A stretch of 9,455 nucleotides of DNA, taken from positions 1-9,455 of the forward strand of contig JBEBJY010000083.1 in NCBI GenBank assembly GCA_040079635.1, written 5' to 3'. How positions within the stretch are numbered: the first letter of the stretch is position 1; every line of letters begins with the position of its first letter. The DNA is from Aalborgiella sp040079635. Its GTDB lineage: Bacteria; Pseudomonadota; Gammaproteobacteria; Burkholderiales; Burkholderiaceae_C. Shown one piece after another: positions 1 to 6,179 of the stretch. Position numbers and translations under genes: made by a program. The notes beneath the pieces are model-generated. The model did no database searches, was not told where the DNA came from, and saw only the letters and a list, made by a program, of their open reading frames with translations.

Positions 1-224
1 ATATTAAGTTACTCTCGTTACATTGCTATAAATTACATAGCAAATCAATAATCATTGAATAACTTAGAACTTTCAAGTGTATCTAAGGCTTTTAAGCCAT
101 AAAAAACACAACCTTAAATGAAACTTGAAAACCAAAACCTACATGGATTTACAACTCGACGAATAAAACAAACATTTCATCCGCCAAGTTGAATAACTAA
201 AACTTAAAAATAAGTGAATAAATG
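1..224. other. AT-rich non-coding stretch at left edge
   Basis: I see no convincing gene here on either strand. It is strongly AT-rich compared with the coding regions from 1299 onward. It holds two small inverted repeats: GCTAT (25-29) with ATAGC (37-41), which resembles the left hairpin of the dispersed repeat found elsewhere in the window, and GGCTT (87-91) with AAGCC (94-98). Positions 202-215 could form a weak A/T hairpin with a T-rich run after it on the minus strand, and might end the gene that stops at 225. That is only a guess. Confidence 0.5.
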
Positions 225-954
225 CTAGAAAGGTGCAGCTATGAATGCTGCCATGTCCGCGAGTTGTGCACTAGTAAACGTTGTGGTTGAGTAAATGAGA
301 CCCATATTCCCAACGTTGTTCTTAATTGCATTCGCAATCACAGTAGGGCTATTTGCACCATTTTGTGCTTTCTGCAGATTAGCCATTGCGCCATGACAAC
401 CAGCACAGCTCATCGTCCCGAGAGTGGTACCTAGGTACAGAGCTTTACCATTTGCAGCAGAAACTACTGGAGCAGGGGCTTTAACCGTAAAAGTTCGCGA
501 CACTGAAGTTGCAGCTTTAAAAGAAGCATTGCCAGCCTGACTAGCTGTGACCACACAGCTACCAGATGCCGCAAACGACAATGTCGTGCCGCTAACAGAA
601 CTAATACCTGTGCTGGTGGTGGCAAAACTTACGGCCAGCGAAGAAGTTGCCGCCTCGCCTAATGTTGTATTAACACCAACGGTCTGCGCCAAACTAGCAG
701 GCTTAGCAAAAGTAATCGTTTGTGCTGCTGGAGCTGGTGCAGGTGCTGCTCCAGGGGCGGGGGCGGGTGCGGGCACTGGACTTGGCGTTGGCGTTGCAGG
801 CCGATTAGTTGATGTTGCAGCAGCAGTAGCTTGACCACCATCAGCAGCTACATCTGAGTTACCAGGCCCACACGCTATTAATAGTTGAGCGACTGAGAGT
901 GAAAATGATTAATGACTCAAGCAAGCGACTTGATTTTTTATTACTAATACGCAT
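225..954 (-). CDS. Ig-like/cytochrome c lipoprotein, apparently frameshifted near its start
   Basis: The uninterrupted part (225-908) encodes, in order, a lipobox LIAC (Cys codon 870-872), a Thr/Ala/Pro-rich linker, a bacterial Ig-like repeat (starting QTITFAKPAS, ending SVSRTFTV) and a short class I cytochrome c domain. The haem site is CAGCH (393-407), with Met in NVGNMG (303-305) as probable distal ligand and a final helix AQLADMAAFI. It should be an outer-membrane-anchored, periplasm- or surface-facing electron-transfer protein; partner unknown. No start codon precedes the lipobox in its own frame, because TAA lies at 909-911. A good ribosome site AAGGTG (960-965) and ATG (952-954) begin MRISNKKSSRLLESLIIF in another frame, which ends at 859-861. 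Dropping one base, for instance from the AAAA run at 902-905, joins them into a normal lipoprotein of about 242 residues. A GTG at 776 would give 183 residues without an export signal and is less likely. Family recognition is firm; intactness is not. Confidence 0.72.
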
Positions 955-1298
955 ATAAACACCTTAACAAAAATGGATGCACGAGATAATTCATGCAAGG
1001 CAGGTGAATATAAATAGAATCAAATTATTCGCGATTTTTTAATTCTTAAATGAACATTAAAAAAACATTGATTTTGTATCACAATGTATAAGTATTCATG
1101 ATTGGGTTTACTTTTTGATAATAAATAGATACTTTACGGTTAGTATTTATCTTTAATATGAATTAATCTGACATCACGTGCTAGGTTTAAAAAAAGTATT
1201 TTTTTTGCATTTGAGCTAAGAACGCAGACTTGCTTGCAGCAGCAAAAGCCTTGTTGGATTCTTTCTAGGCTCTTCTTTCTAGGTTCTAATAGACCCCT
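955..1298. other. AT-rich divergent intergenic region upstream of engB
   Basis: No gene is visible. The region must carry the promoters of the leftward lipoprotein gene and of engB, but I cannot place convincing -35/-10 pairs in such AT-rich sequence. Near engB there is a tandem 14-base repeat TTCTTTCTAGG(C/T)TC at 1259-1272 and 1273-1286, identical at 13 of 14 positions. The string TGCATTTGAGCT (1206-1217) recurs at 3131-3142 beside a dispersed repeat copy. Confidence 0.5.
1259..1286. repeat. 14-base tandem repeat upstream of engB
   Basis: Two head-to-tail units, TTCTTTCTAGGCTC and TTCTTTCTAGGTTC, lie 12 to 40 bases before the engB start codon. They probably fall in the 5' untranslated region. 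Function is unknown; simple slippage duplication is the easiest explanation. Confidence 0.6.
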
Positions 1299-1991
1299 AT
1301 GTCAACGACCCCTTCAACTTCTCCCACAGCTATCTCAGCATTGCCTGCAGAGACCGCCGCAGCTCAAAAAATCGCCTTGGGCTGGATGCACACGGCCAAA
1401 TTTTTGACCACCGCACCGTCGCTAGACTTTTTACCAGCGCTCAATTTGCCTGAATTTGCCTTCGTGGGCCGCTCTAATGCGGGTAAATCGACCTGCATCA
1501 ATACCCTGACGCAGCAGCACAGACTGGCTTTTGCCTCTAAAAAACCGGGCCGCACCCAAAGCATCAACCTCTTTTCACTCGGTAAACAAGGCGTGACTGA
1601 TGCAATATTGGCCGATTTACCGGGCTACGGCTACGCGGCTGTGCCCAAAGCTGACAAACTGCGCTGGCAGCGCGTGATGGCGAACTATTTGATGACCCGC
1701 GAAAACCTCACAGCCATTGTGCTGATGTGCGACCCACGCCATGGCATCACCGAGTTGGACGAAATTTTGCTGGAAGTGATTCGCCCCCGAATTGAAGAAG
1801 GGCTCAAATTTTTGGTCGTTTTGACCAAATCTGACAAGCTGAACAAAACTGAAGCCGCCAAAGCGCTGTCGATCATGAAACTTCAAGCCGGCGGCGGTGA
1901 AGTGCGCTTGTTTTCGGCACTGAAGAAAAAAGGCGTTGACGATGTGGCACATTTGCTGTGGCAATGGGCACACCCAGACGCACCGACTTGA
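1299..1991 (+). CDS. engB: EngB/YihA ribosome biogenesis GTPase
   Basis: This is a circularly unpermuted TRAFAC-class GTPase of the EngB (YihA/YsxC) family, needed for late assembly of the large ribosomal subunit. The full motif set is visible: G1 GRSNAGKS (residues 57-64), the PGRTQ loop with the G2 Thr (T86), G3 DLPG (106-109), G4 TKSD (176-179) and G5 SA (206-207). At 230 residues it is slightly longer than the usual 200-210 because of an N-terminal extension; the segment ALGWMHTAKFLTTA within it is typical of related betaproteobacteria, which supports this start. No clear Shine-Dalgarno precedes the ATG, and an internal ATG at residue 30 is a less likely alternative. In many proteobacteria engB sits next to cytochrome c genes, which may explain the leftward cytochrome-like neighbour, although that one is atypical. 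Confidence 0.96.
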   Translation: MSTTPSTSPTAISALPAETAAAQKIALGWMHTAKFLTTAPSLDFLPALNLPEFAFVGRSNAGKSTCINTLTQQHRLAFASKKPGRTQSINLFSLGKQGVTDAILADLPGYGYAAVPKADKLRWQRVMANYLMTRENLTAIVLMCDPRHGITELDEILLEVIRPRIEEGLKFLVVLTKSDKLNKTEAAKALSIMKLQAGGGEVRLFSALKKKGVDDVAHLLWQWAHPDAPT

Positions 1992-1993
1992 AA

Positions 1994-2027
1994 TTGCGGG
2001 AATAGTTGCAGCATACTTGCGGGAATA
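1994..2027. repeat. 11-base direct repeat after engB
   Basis: TTGCGGGAATA occurs at 1994-2004 and again at 2017-2027, a 23-base period, immediately downstream of the engB stop. No hairpin with a T-run is formed, so it does not look like a terminator. Function unknown. Confidence 0.5.
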
Positions 2028-2072
2028 TTACCCAAAACTACCGAATAACCCTATCGTCAAAAACGCGTTTCA

Positions 2073-2092
2073 GTAGCAAAATAGATAGCTAC
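2073..2092. repeat. Short inverted repeat in the engB-hydrolase gap
   Basis: GTAGC (2073-2077) can pair with GCTAC (2088-2092) around a loop of ten bases. It resembles the left hairpin of the dispersed two-hairpin repeat but lacks its TAGGCAA...GCCGGCTA right part, so it may be a degenerate half copy. No U-tract follows. Confidence 0.4.
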
Positions 2093-2118
2093 ACCTCTAC
2101 AGAAACCGCGTCTTTGCC

Positions 2119-3048
2119 ATGACAGAAATTGAAACCTTCCAGCAAGCCCTGCCCCACGGCATCACCCTGAGCTGTCGTGCTGCCGGCACACGGGGTCGCC
2201 CCGTTTTGATGTTTTTGCATGGCTTCCCAGAGGCTGCTTTTGTCTGGGATACGCTGCTAAAACACCTCGCCCAACCCGAAAACGGCGGCTACCGCTGTAT
2301 TGCGCCCAACCTGCGCGGCTTCGAGAAATCAAGCTCTCCCAGCGAAGTGAGCGCTTACCGCGTCAAATTTTTAATGCAAGACATTGCCGCCTTGGTGGCC
2401 ATAGAAACTGCAGATTCAGGCGGCCAACTCGAATGCTTAGTCGCACACGATTGGGGTGGTGCGGTGGCCTGGGGCTTTGCCAACCAGATGCCGCATTTGA
2501 GCAAAAAACTCGCCATCATCAATTCGCCTCACACGGGCACTTTTATTCGCGAACTCAAAAGCAACCCCAAGCAACAGGCGGCTAGCGATTACATGAATTT
2601 CTTGGTGCGCCCTGGCTTTGAAAAAGCGCTTGAAAAAGACGATTTCAAGCTTCTATTTGGCTTTTTTACCAACGCCGGCGCTGAAACTGGTGAATTTGCA
2701 TGGCTGACGCCCGCATTGAAACAACAATACCGCGACATCTGGAGCCTTGGTTTGACGGGCGGCTGCAATTACTACCGCGCATCACCCCTGCGCCCACCCA
2801 CAGAAACGGACAAAGGCGCAGCTGGCGCGGATATTCCACACAACTTATTAACCGTTGATTTGCCCACCTTGGTGATTTGGGCTATGAACGATGTCGCCCT
2901 GCTGCCTGAGTTGATTGAGGGTTTGGACGATTACATTCCGAACTTAACGCTGAAAAAAGTAAACGATGCGACGCATTGGGTCATTCATGAGCAGCCGCAG
3001 CTGGTGGCTGGGTATTTGCAGGATTTCCTCAATCCATCAAGTCATTAA
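2119..3048 (+). CDS. Alpha/beta hydrolase, epoxide hydrolase-like
   Basis: This 309-residue protein has the alpha/beta-hydrolase fold of the epoxide hydrolase/haloalkane dehalogenase group. The oxyanion-loop motif HGFPE is at residues 34-38. The nucleophile elbow AHDWGG uses Asp111 rather than Ser, the acid is probably Asp258 (MNDV), and the base is His286 (DATHW). A cap-domain tyrosine pair at 218-219 (NYYRAS) fits the proton-donor position of epoxide hydrolases. Known chemistry of the group is ester-intermediate hydrolysis of epoxides or alkyl halides; HDWGG followed by the Tyr motif favours epoxide hydrolysis, and the R-containing HDRGG signature of fluoroacetate dehalogenase is absent. 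There is no signal peptide, so it is cytoplasmic. It lies 127 bases after engB on the same strand with no obvious Shine-Dalgarno. Substrate cannot be read from sequence. Confidence 0.88.
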   Translation: MTEIETFQQALPHGITLSCRAAGTRGRPVLMFLHGFPEAAFVWDTLLKHLAQPENGGYRCIAPNLRGFEKSSSPSEVSAYRVKFLMQDIAALVAIETADSGGQLECLVAHDWGGAVAWGFANQMPHLSKKLAIINSPHTGTFIRELKSNPKQQAASDYMNFLVRPGFEKALEKDDFKLLFGFFTNAGAETGEFAWLTPALKQQYRDIWSLGLTGGCNYYRASPLRPPTETDKGAAGADIPHNLLTVDLPTLVIWAMNDVALLPELIEGLDDYIPNLTLKKVNDATHWVIHEQPQLVAGYLQDFLNPSSH

Positions 3049-3062
3049 TTTTTCATTAGTTT

Positions 3063-3122
3063 TGCTATTAATTTTATAGCTGTTTAGGCAATAAACACGC
3101 CGGCTACAGCCATTTTTAGCCT
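3063..3122 (+). repeat. Dispersed two-hairpin repeat, copy A
   Basis: Left hairpin GCTAT (3064-3068)/ATAGC (3076-3080), then the core TTAGGCAATAAACACGCC, then right hairpin GGCTA (3102-3106)/TAGCC (3117-3121). It fills the convergent gap between the hydrolase gene and the DUF1499 gene. The same layout recurs at 3675-3732, 7571-7630 and, reversed, 9271-9329. Confidence 0.85.
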
Positions 3123-3128
3123 GTTTTT
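3102..3128 (+). terminator. Probable intrinsic terminator of the hydrolase gene, formed by repeat copy A
   Basis: Stem GGCTA/TAGCC (3102-3106 with 3117-3121), loop of ten bases, then TG and five T (3124-3128). The stem is short, so efficiency may be moderate. It is the right hairpin of the dispersed repeat and lies 54 bases after the hydrolase stop. Confidence 0.5.
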
Positions 3129-3151
3129 ACTGCATTTGAGCTGTCTTGACA

Positions 3152-3631
3152 CTAATTAGCCAGATAAGCAGCACGAATCGCCTCTACCCGGACCCGATTC
3201 ACCCCAAAATCTTCACGCCCCAAGCGGCTGGCGCTGCGCACTTCGATCACGCCTTTGGCGGGGTTGACCCAAAATTCCACGTCATCCACAAACTTCAGCA
3301 CCTTGGTTTTGGCGTGTGCGTAGATGTAATCCGGTTTAGCGTCAACAATCGTCATGCCAGGCGTGCTTTTCAAGACGGATACCAATACTTGCATCGAATT
3401 TGCAGCATTGTTATTTTTAAACGGTAGCGGCTCAATACTCGCATATTGAAGCTGCACATGATCTGCATACAAGTGCGCTTGGCTACTCACGCTGTTGCGG
3501 GTTTTAGAGGGTGGTTTTAATTGCTCACTCGTCACACCGATATTATTCGGCTGTTTGCCTGAGAGTAAGCCAAATTGCGCTGCCAATAATAATATGACAA
3601 CCAAAATAACAATGCCGTAAATAATACCCAT
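3152..3631 (-). CDS. DUF1499 family membrane-anchored protein
   Basis: This is a DUF1499 protein of unknown biochemical function. The N-terminus is one hydrophobic segment (MGIIYGIVILVVILLLAAQF), probably an uncleaved membrane anchor with the rest in the periplasm. Family hallmarks follow: the GLLSGKQPNNIGV region, NSVSSQA, a DDVEFW stretch and the C-terminal VRSASRLGREDFGVNR signature. I chose the ATG at 3629-3631 (159 residues) because AAGGA lies eight bases upstream of it; the ATG at 3656-3658 would add nine residues but has no ribosome site. It runs co-directionally behind the acyltransferase pair, with a dispersed repeat copy between them, so co-transcription is possible but not shown. 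Confidence 0.85.
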   Translation of the reverse strand: MGIIYGIVILVVILLLAAQFGLLSGKQPNNIGVTSEQLKPPSKTRNSVSSQAHLYADHVQLQYASIEPLPFKNNNAANSMQVLVSVLKSTPGMTIVDAKPDYIYAHAKTKVLKFVDDVEFWVNPAKGVIEVRSASRLGREDFGVNRVRVEAIRAAYLAN

Positions 3632-3674
3632 GATAGCTTTCCTTACATTAAAAATCATATTTTTAAATACAAAA

Positions 3675-3732
3675 TGCTATAAATAATATAGCTACTTAGG
3701 CAATAAATACGCCGGCCAAAAGCATATTTGCC
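3675..3732 (+). repeat. Dispersed two-hairpin repeat, copy B
   Basis: Left hairpin GCTAT (3676-3680)/ATAGC (3688-3692), core CTTAGGCAATAAATACGCC, and a degenerate right hairpin GGCCAAA/TTTGCC ending at 3732. It sits between the 3' end of the downstream acyltransferase gene and the 5' end of the DUF1499 gene, the only copy not in a convergent gap. Confidence 0.82.
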
Positions 3733-3744
3733 TCGAATTCAACA

Positions 3745-4632
3745 TTAATAAACAGGTTTTTCACCTGGCGGCCTGTCTTTGAATCGTTTATGCACCCAAA
3801 AATACTGCGCCGGCATTGTTTTGATATAACTTTCCAGCTCTTTGTTCATGAACGCAGTATCTGACTCTGCACTGCTGGTCGGGAAGTTTTGCCAAGCCGG
3901 TAATACTTGAATTTCATACCCATATTTCGTCATGCGATTCAGGACGGGAATGACTTTAGCTTTGCCTAACCGTGCAAACCTGTGCAGCGATGGCACAGTA
4001 TAGGTAGGAATGTCATAAAACGGCACAACGATAGATTCTTCAGGGCCAAAACCCATATCGGGCAAGATGCCCAACATTTCACCCGAGCGCAGCGCAGCAA
4101 TAATCTCTTTCACCCCCGCAACACGGCCAAACAAACGGATATTTCCAAAGCGGGCGCGGCGTTTGAGTATCCAAGCATCGACTGTTTTGTTGGACTGGTT
4201 GGTGTAAATGGTGATGAGTTTGCGCGGTATTTGCTGGGTAAACGCAGTGTTGCCAGCGTCCAGCCCGACAAAATGCGGCACGAAAAGCACAACCGGCTCG
4301 TCGTTTTGAAGCTGCTCTAAAGTCCCGGTGATTTTCAAACGGCGCAGCGTCGTTGCTGCACTGCCATGCCACAGCCAACCCCGATCCAGCAAAGCTTGCA
4401 TGAAATAGACGAAGTTTTGACGTGCTAGCCGGCGTATTTCTTGCCTAGATTGCTCTGGGAAACATAGCGTTAAATTAATCTCAGCCACACGCCTGCGCGA
4501 CCGAATCACGTAAAACAACGCTGAACCTAGCAGCCAACCCAGCGCTCGCACCCAGCTGAGCGGCAAAACGGCCAATAACCGCATGAACCCAATGGCCAAG
4601 TAAGCGCCTAGTTTTGAGCCAAATTCGCTCAT
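3745..4632 (-). CDS. LpxL/HtrB-family lipid A acyltransferase (downstream copy)
   Basis: This belongs to the LpxL/LpxM (HtrB/MsbB) family, inner-membrane enzymes that add secondary acyl chains from acyl-ACP to the lipid A precursor. The catalytic HX4D/E motif is HFVGLD (His120, Asp125); LPDMGFG (190-196) and the C-terminal QYFWVHKRFKDRPPG are family signatures. An N-terminal hydrophobic helix (about 10-43) gives membrane attachment. The 295-residue length is normal. Its ATG overlaps the upstream paralogue's stop as ATGA (4629-4632), indicating translational coupling. Codons 62-70, including the uncommon AGG, ATA and CTA, are nearly identical to the core of the dispersed intergenic repeat, yet the reading frame and the apparent family alignment remain intact. 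Whether it is the LpxL or LpxM equivalent, and which fatty acid it adds, cannot be decided here. Confidence 0.93.
   Translation of the reverse strand: MSEFGSKLGAYLAIGFMRLLAVLPLSWVRALGWLLGSALFYVIRSRRRVAEINLTLCFPEQSRQEIRRLARQNFVYFMQALLDRGWLWHGSAATTLRRLKITGTLEQLQNDEPVVLFVPHFVGLDAGNTAFTQQIPRKLITIYTNQSNKTVDAWILKRRARFGNIRLFGRVAGVKEIIAALRSGEMLGILPDMGFGPEESIVVPFYDIPTYTVPSLHRFARLGKAKVIPVLNRMTKYGYEIQVLPAWQNFPTSSAESDTAFMNKELESYIKTMPAQYFWVHKRFKDRPPGEKPVY
4425..4447 (-). repeat. Dispersed repeat core inside the acyltransferase gene (copy E)
   Basis: These 23 bases match the repeat core at 9285-9307 at 22 positions. On the coding strand they begin TAGGCAA and end TACGCCGGCTAG. The one difference, at 4440, is G on the coding strand where the intergenic copies have T, giving codon GAA (Glu65) instead of the stop TAA. 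The flanking hairpins of the full repeat are not present. Confidence 0.8.
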
Positions 4633-5510
4633 ACAGCCCCACTTTCGCGTTGTTTTTCAGCTTCTTTCCTTGGTTCTTTGTACCGTCCATAGCCCCATAA
4701 AAACTGCGTGGGGCAAGTGCGAATCAAGGCTTCCATCTCAAGGTTCATTTGCGCAACGGCAAGGTTCAGATCTTCGCTAAGTGCTTGTTTCAATGGAGAA
4801 ATATGCAACACATAACCGCGTCCAAAGCTCAAGCGCTCGCCAAAACCGACCAGTACCCTTGCCCCCGTTTGAGCGGATAGCCGTGCCGCCAGCGTCATGG
4901 TGTAGGCATTTTTGCCAAAGAACGGCGTCCACAGCCCCATGCCGTCGGGTGGCACTTGGTCGGGCAGCAGGCCCACAGCTTCGCCTTTGCGCAGCGCTTT
5001 GATCATTTGCCGCACGCCCGATAAATTGGTCGGCACGGTGGCTAAGCCTGGGCGATTGCGCGAATTGGCGACCAAATCACTCATCCAAGCCTTGCGTGCG
5101 GGGCGAAACAGCACGGTGAAATTGCCGTGTTCTTTGCGAAAATCTTGCCCCCAAGCCTGCCCAATCATCTCAAAGCTGCCCAAATGCGGTGTCAAGAAAA
5201 TCACGCCTTTGCCAGCGGCATAAGCAGCTTCGATGTGCTCCACCCCGCGCCAAGTGAACGGTGCTTCGGCCTTGCCTTGCGCCTTACCTGCTGTGCTCAT
5301 CCACAATTTTGGCAGCTCAGCAATCAGCTTACCACTGCTAGCTATCGCGCCTTTCACCTCTGAAAACGTGTAGCCTGCCAGCTGGCTGTTGGTCAAAAAG
5401 CGCTGTCTGTAGGTTGGCGATGCTGCGAAAACAACCCAACCCAGTGCAGCGCCTATGCCGTGGGCCAACCACAAGGGTAAATAAGAAAAACATTTGAATA
5501 AAAAAACCAT
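4629..5510 (-). CDS. LpxL/HtrB-family lipid A acyltransferase (upstream copy)
   Basis: Second member of the lipid A secondary acyltransferase family, 293 residues. The catalytic motif here is HLGSFE (His109, Glu114), the Glu version of HX4D/E. LLPDQVPP (181-188) and QFLWGYGRYKEPR near the C-terminus are further signatures. A hydrophobic N-terminal segment (about 8-30) anchors it at the cytoplasmic face of the inner membrane. It is clearly diverged from the gene it overlaps, so the two probably add different acyl chains or act at different positions, as expected of LpxL-type and LpxM-type partners. No strong ribosome site precedes the ATG. The C-terminal tail is charged and likely unstructured. 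Placement near metK in opposite orientation is a layout I recall from other Comamonadaceae. Confidence 0.92.
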   Translation of the reverse strand: MVFLFKCFSYLPLWLAHGIGAALGWVVFAASPTYRQRFLTNSQLAGYTFSEVKGAIASSGKLIAELPKLWMSTAGKAQGKAEAPFTWRGVEHIEAAYAAGKGVIFLTPHLGSFEMIGQAWGQDFRKEHGNFTVLFRPARKAWMSDLVANSRNRPGLATVPTNLSGVRQMIKALRKGEAVGLLPDQVPPDGMGLWTPFFGKNAYTMTLAARLSAQTGARVLVGFGERLSFGRGYVLHISPLKQALSEDLNLAVAQMNLEMEALIRTCPTQFLWGYGRYKEPRKEAEKQRESGAV

Positions 5511-5601
5511 GGGTGTTGATTATCTAGGCTTTTTTAGCAAAAAATGATCGAGCTCCCACCGCCCACCCCGAGCGTGGCGAAGGGCTGTCAGGCCCAGGCG
5601 A

Positions 5602-6021
5602 CTAAATTGTGGAGCTGGCTGGAACCGTGGTGGTCGCAGCAGGCACAATACTGGTAGTTGTAGCTGGCTTTGGGACGACAGCGCAGGCCGTACCTTTGAC
5701 GGTAACGGTGTAAAGCACCTCGGTGCCGTATGACTCTGTCACTATAAAAACGACTGGAAAGCTGTAGTCACGCTCTACGGCGGGGTCTGGGGAGACCGTG
5801 GCATCCTTGTCAAGTTGCACTTTGGCGGTCAGGCTACTGAAGGTGTAGCAGCCTTCTTTTGAGGACAAATCGATGGTGACGTTTTGTCCCGTACCCGAGC
5901 CTGCGACGCCATCAATGCTGAAATCTGCCGCTACAACCGAGGGTGGCACTGGATTGCAAGCTGTGAGAAGCGCTAGATATAGGCCAATCAATGCCAATGG
6001 GGGTCTATGAAATAAGTACAT
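5602..6021 (-). CDS. Small lipoprotein with DUF5018-like domain
   Basis: Translation from the ATG at 6019-6021 gives 139 residues, with AAAGG six bases upstream; an in-frame GTG at 6048 lacks such support. The N-terminus MYLFHRPPLALIGLYLALLTAC is a lipoprotein signal peptide with lipobox LTAC, cleaved before Cys22. The middle, from ADFSIDG to LYTVTVKG, has the alternating beta pattern and the ATVSPDPAVERDYSFPV / YTVTV landmarks of DUF5018-type repeats, which occur singly or in tandem in secreted and surface lipoproteins of unknown function. Two Cys (in KEGCYTF and GTACAV) could form a disulphide that staples the domain. The tail is Thr/Ala/Pro/Ser-rich. It lies 91 bases ahead of the acyltransferase pair on the same strand and is divergent from metK. 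Domain assignment is by pattern memory only. Confidence 0.75.
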   Translation of the reverse strand: MYLFHRPPLALIGLYLALLTACNPVPPSVVAADFSIDGVAGSGTGQNVTIDLSSKEGCYTFSSLTAKVQLDKDATVSPDPAVERDYSFPVVFIVTESYGTEVLYTVTVKGTACAVVPKPATTTSIVPAATTTVPASSTI

Positions 6022-6054
6022 AAGATACCTTTCAAACAAGCACGACACAAGTCT

Positions 6055-6068
6055 ACCAAGTGCTTGGT
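6055..6068. promoter_or_regulatory. 14-base dyad upstream of the lipoprotein gene
   Basis: ACCAAG-TG-CTTGGT is a perfect six-base inverted repeat with a two-base spacer, starting 33 bases before the lipoprotein start codon. The spacer is too short for an RNA hairpin loop unless inner pairs open, so a protein-binding operator is a fair guess. No known regulator is recognised. Confidence 0.4.
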
Positions 6069-6074
6069 TTGATT

Positions 6075-6125
6075 GTAACGTTTCGCATTATTTAAGCAAA
6101 TGACATTCACTCAAGCTGACGTTAC
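6075..6125. promoter_or_regulatory. Spaced 7-base inverted repeat in the divergent metK/lipoprotein region
   Basis: GTAACGT (6075-6081) and ACGTTAC (6119-6125) are perfect inverted copies 37 bases apart. They lie between the two divergent genes and upstream of the predicted metK promoter. This could be a looping operator pair or chance. Confidence 0.3.
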
Positions 6126-6167
6126 GGTTTTTCCTAGATAGCAACTAGCCTAAATCACGTTTTCTGT

Positions 6168-6173
6168 TAAAAT
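6168..6173 (+). promoter_or_regulatory. Probable -10 box of metK
   Basis: TAAAAT, within TGTTAAAAT, lies seven bases before 6180. Transcription would then begin at the first paired base of the riboswitch aptamer. A matching -35 hexamer is not clear; the region around 6144-6150 is poor. Confidence 0.5.
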
Positions 6174-6179
6174 CCATCT

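Noticed and set aside
87..98. GGCTT-TT-AAGCC hairpin as terminator of the leftward lipoprotein gene
   Set aside because: It is about 130 bases beyond the stop codon and has no U-tract on the minus strand.
547..834. Plus-strand open frame of 95 codons opposite the cytochrome lipoprotein
   Set aside because: Its Ala/Gly/Val-rich content is the antisense image of the Pro/Ala linker and Ig-like repeat; it has no domain, and the minus-strand frame has the CXXCH and lipobox.
2119..3048. Fluoroacetate dehalogenase assignment for the alpha/beta hydrolase
   Set aside because: The nucleophile motif is HDWGG, lacking the arginine of HDRGG, and the cap tyrosines favour an epoxide hydrolase.
5530..5544. 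TTTTTT-AGC-AAAAAA inverted repeat upstream of the acyltransferase pair
   Set aside because: A three-base loop and pure A/T stem make it a weak terminator in either direction; it may be chance in an AT-rich spot.
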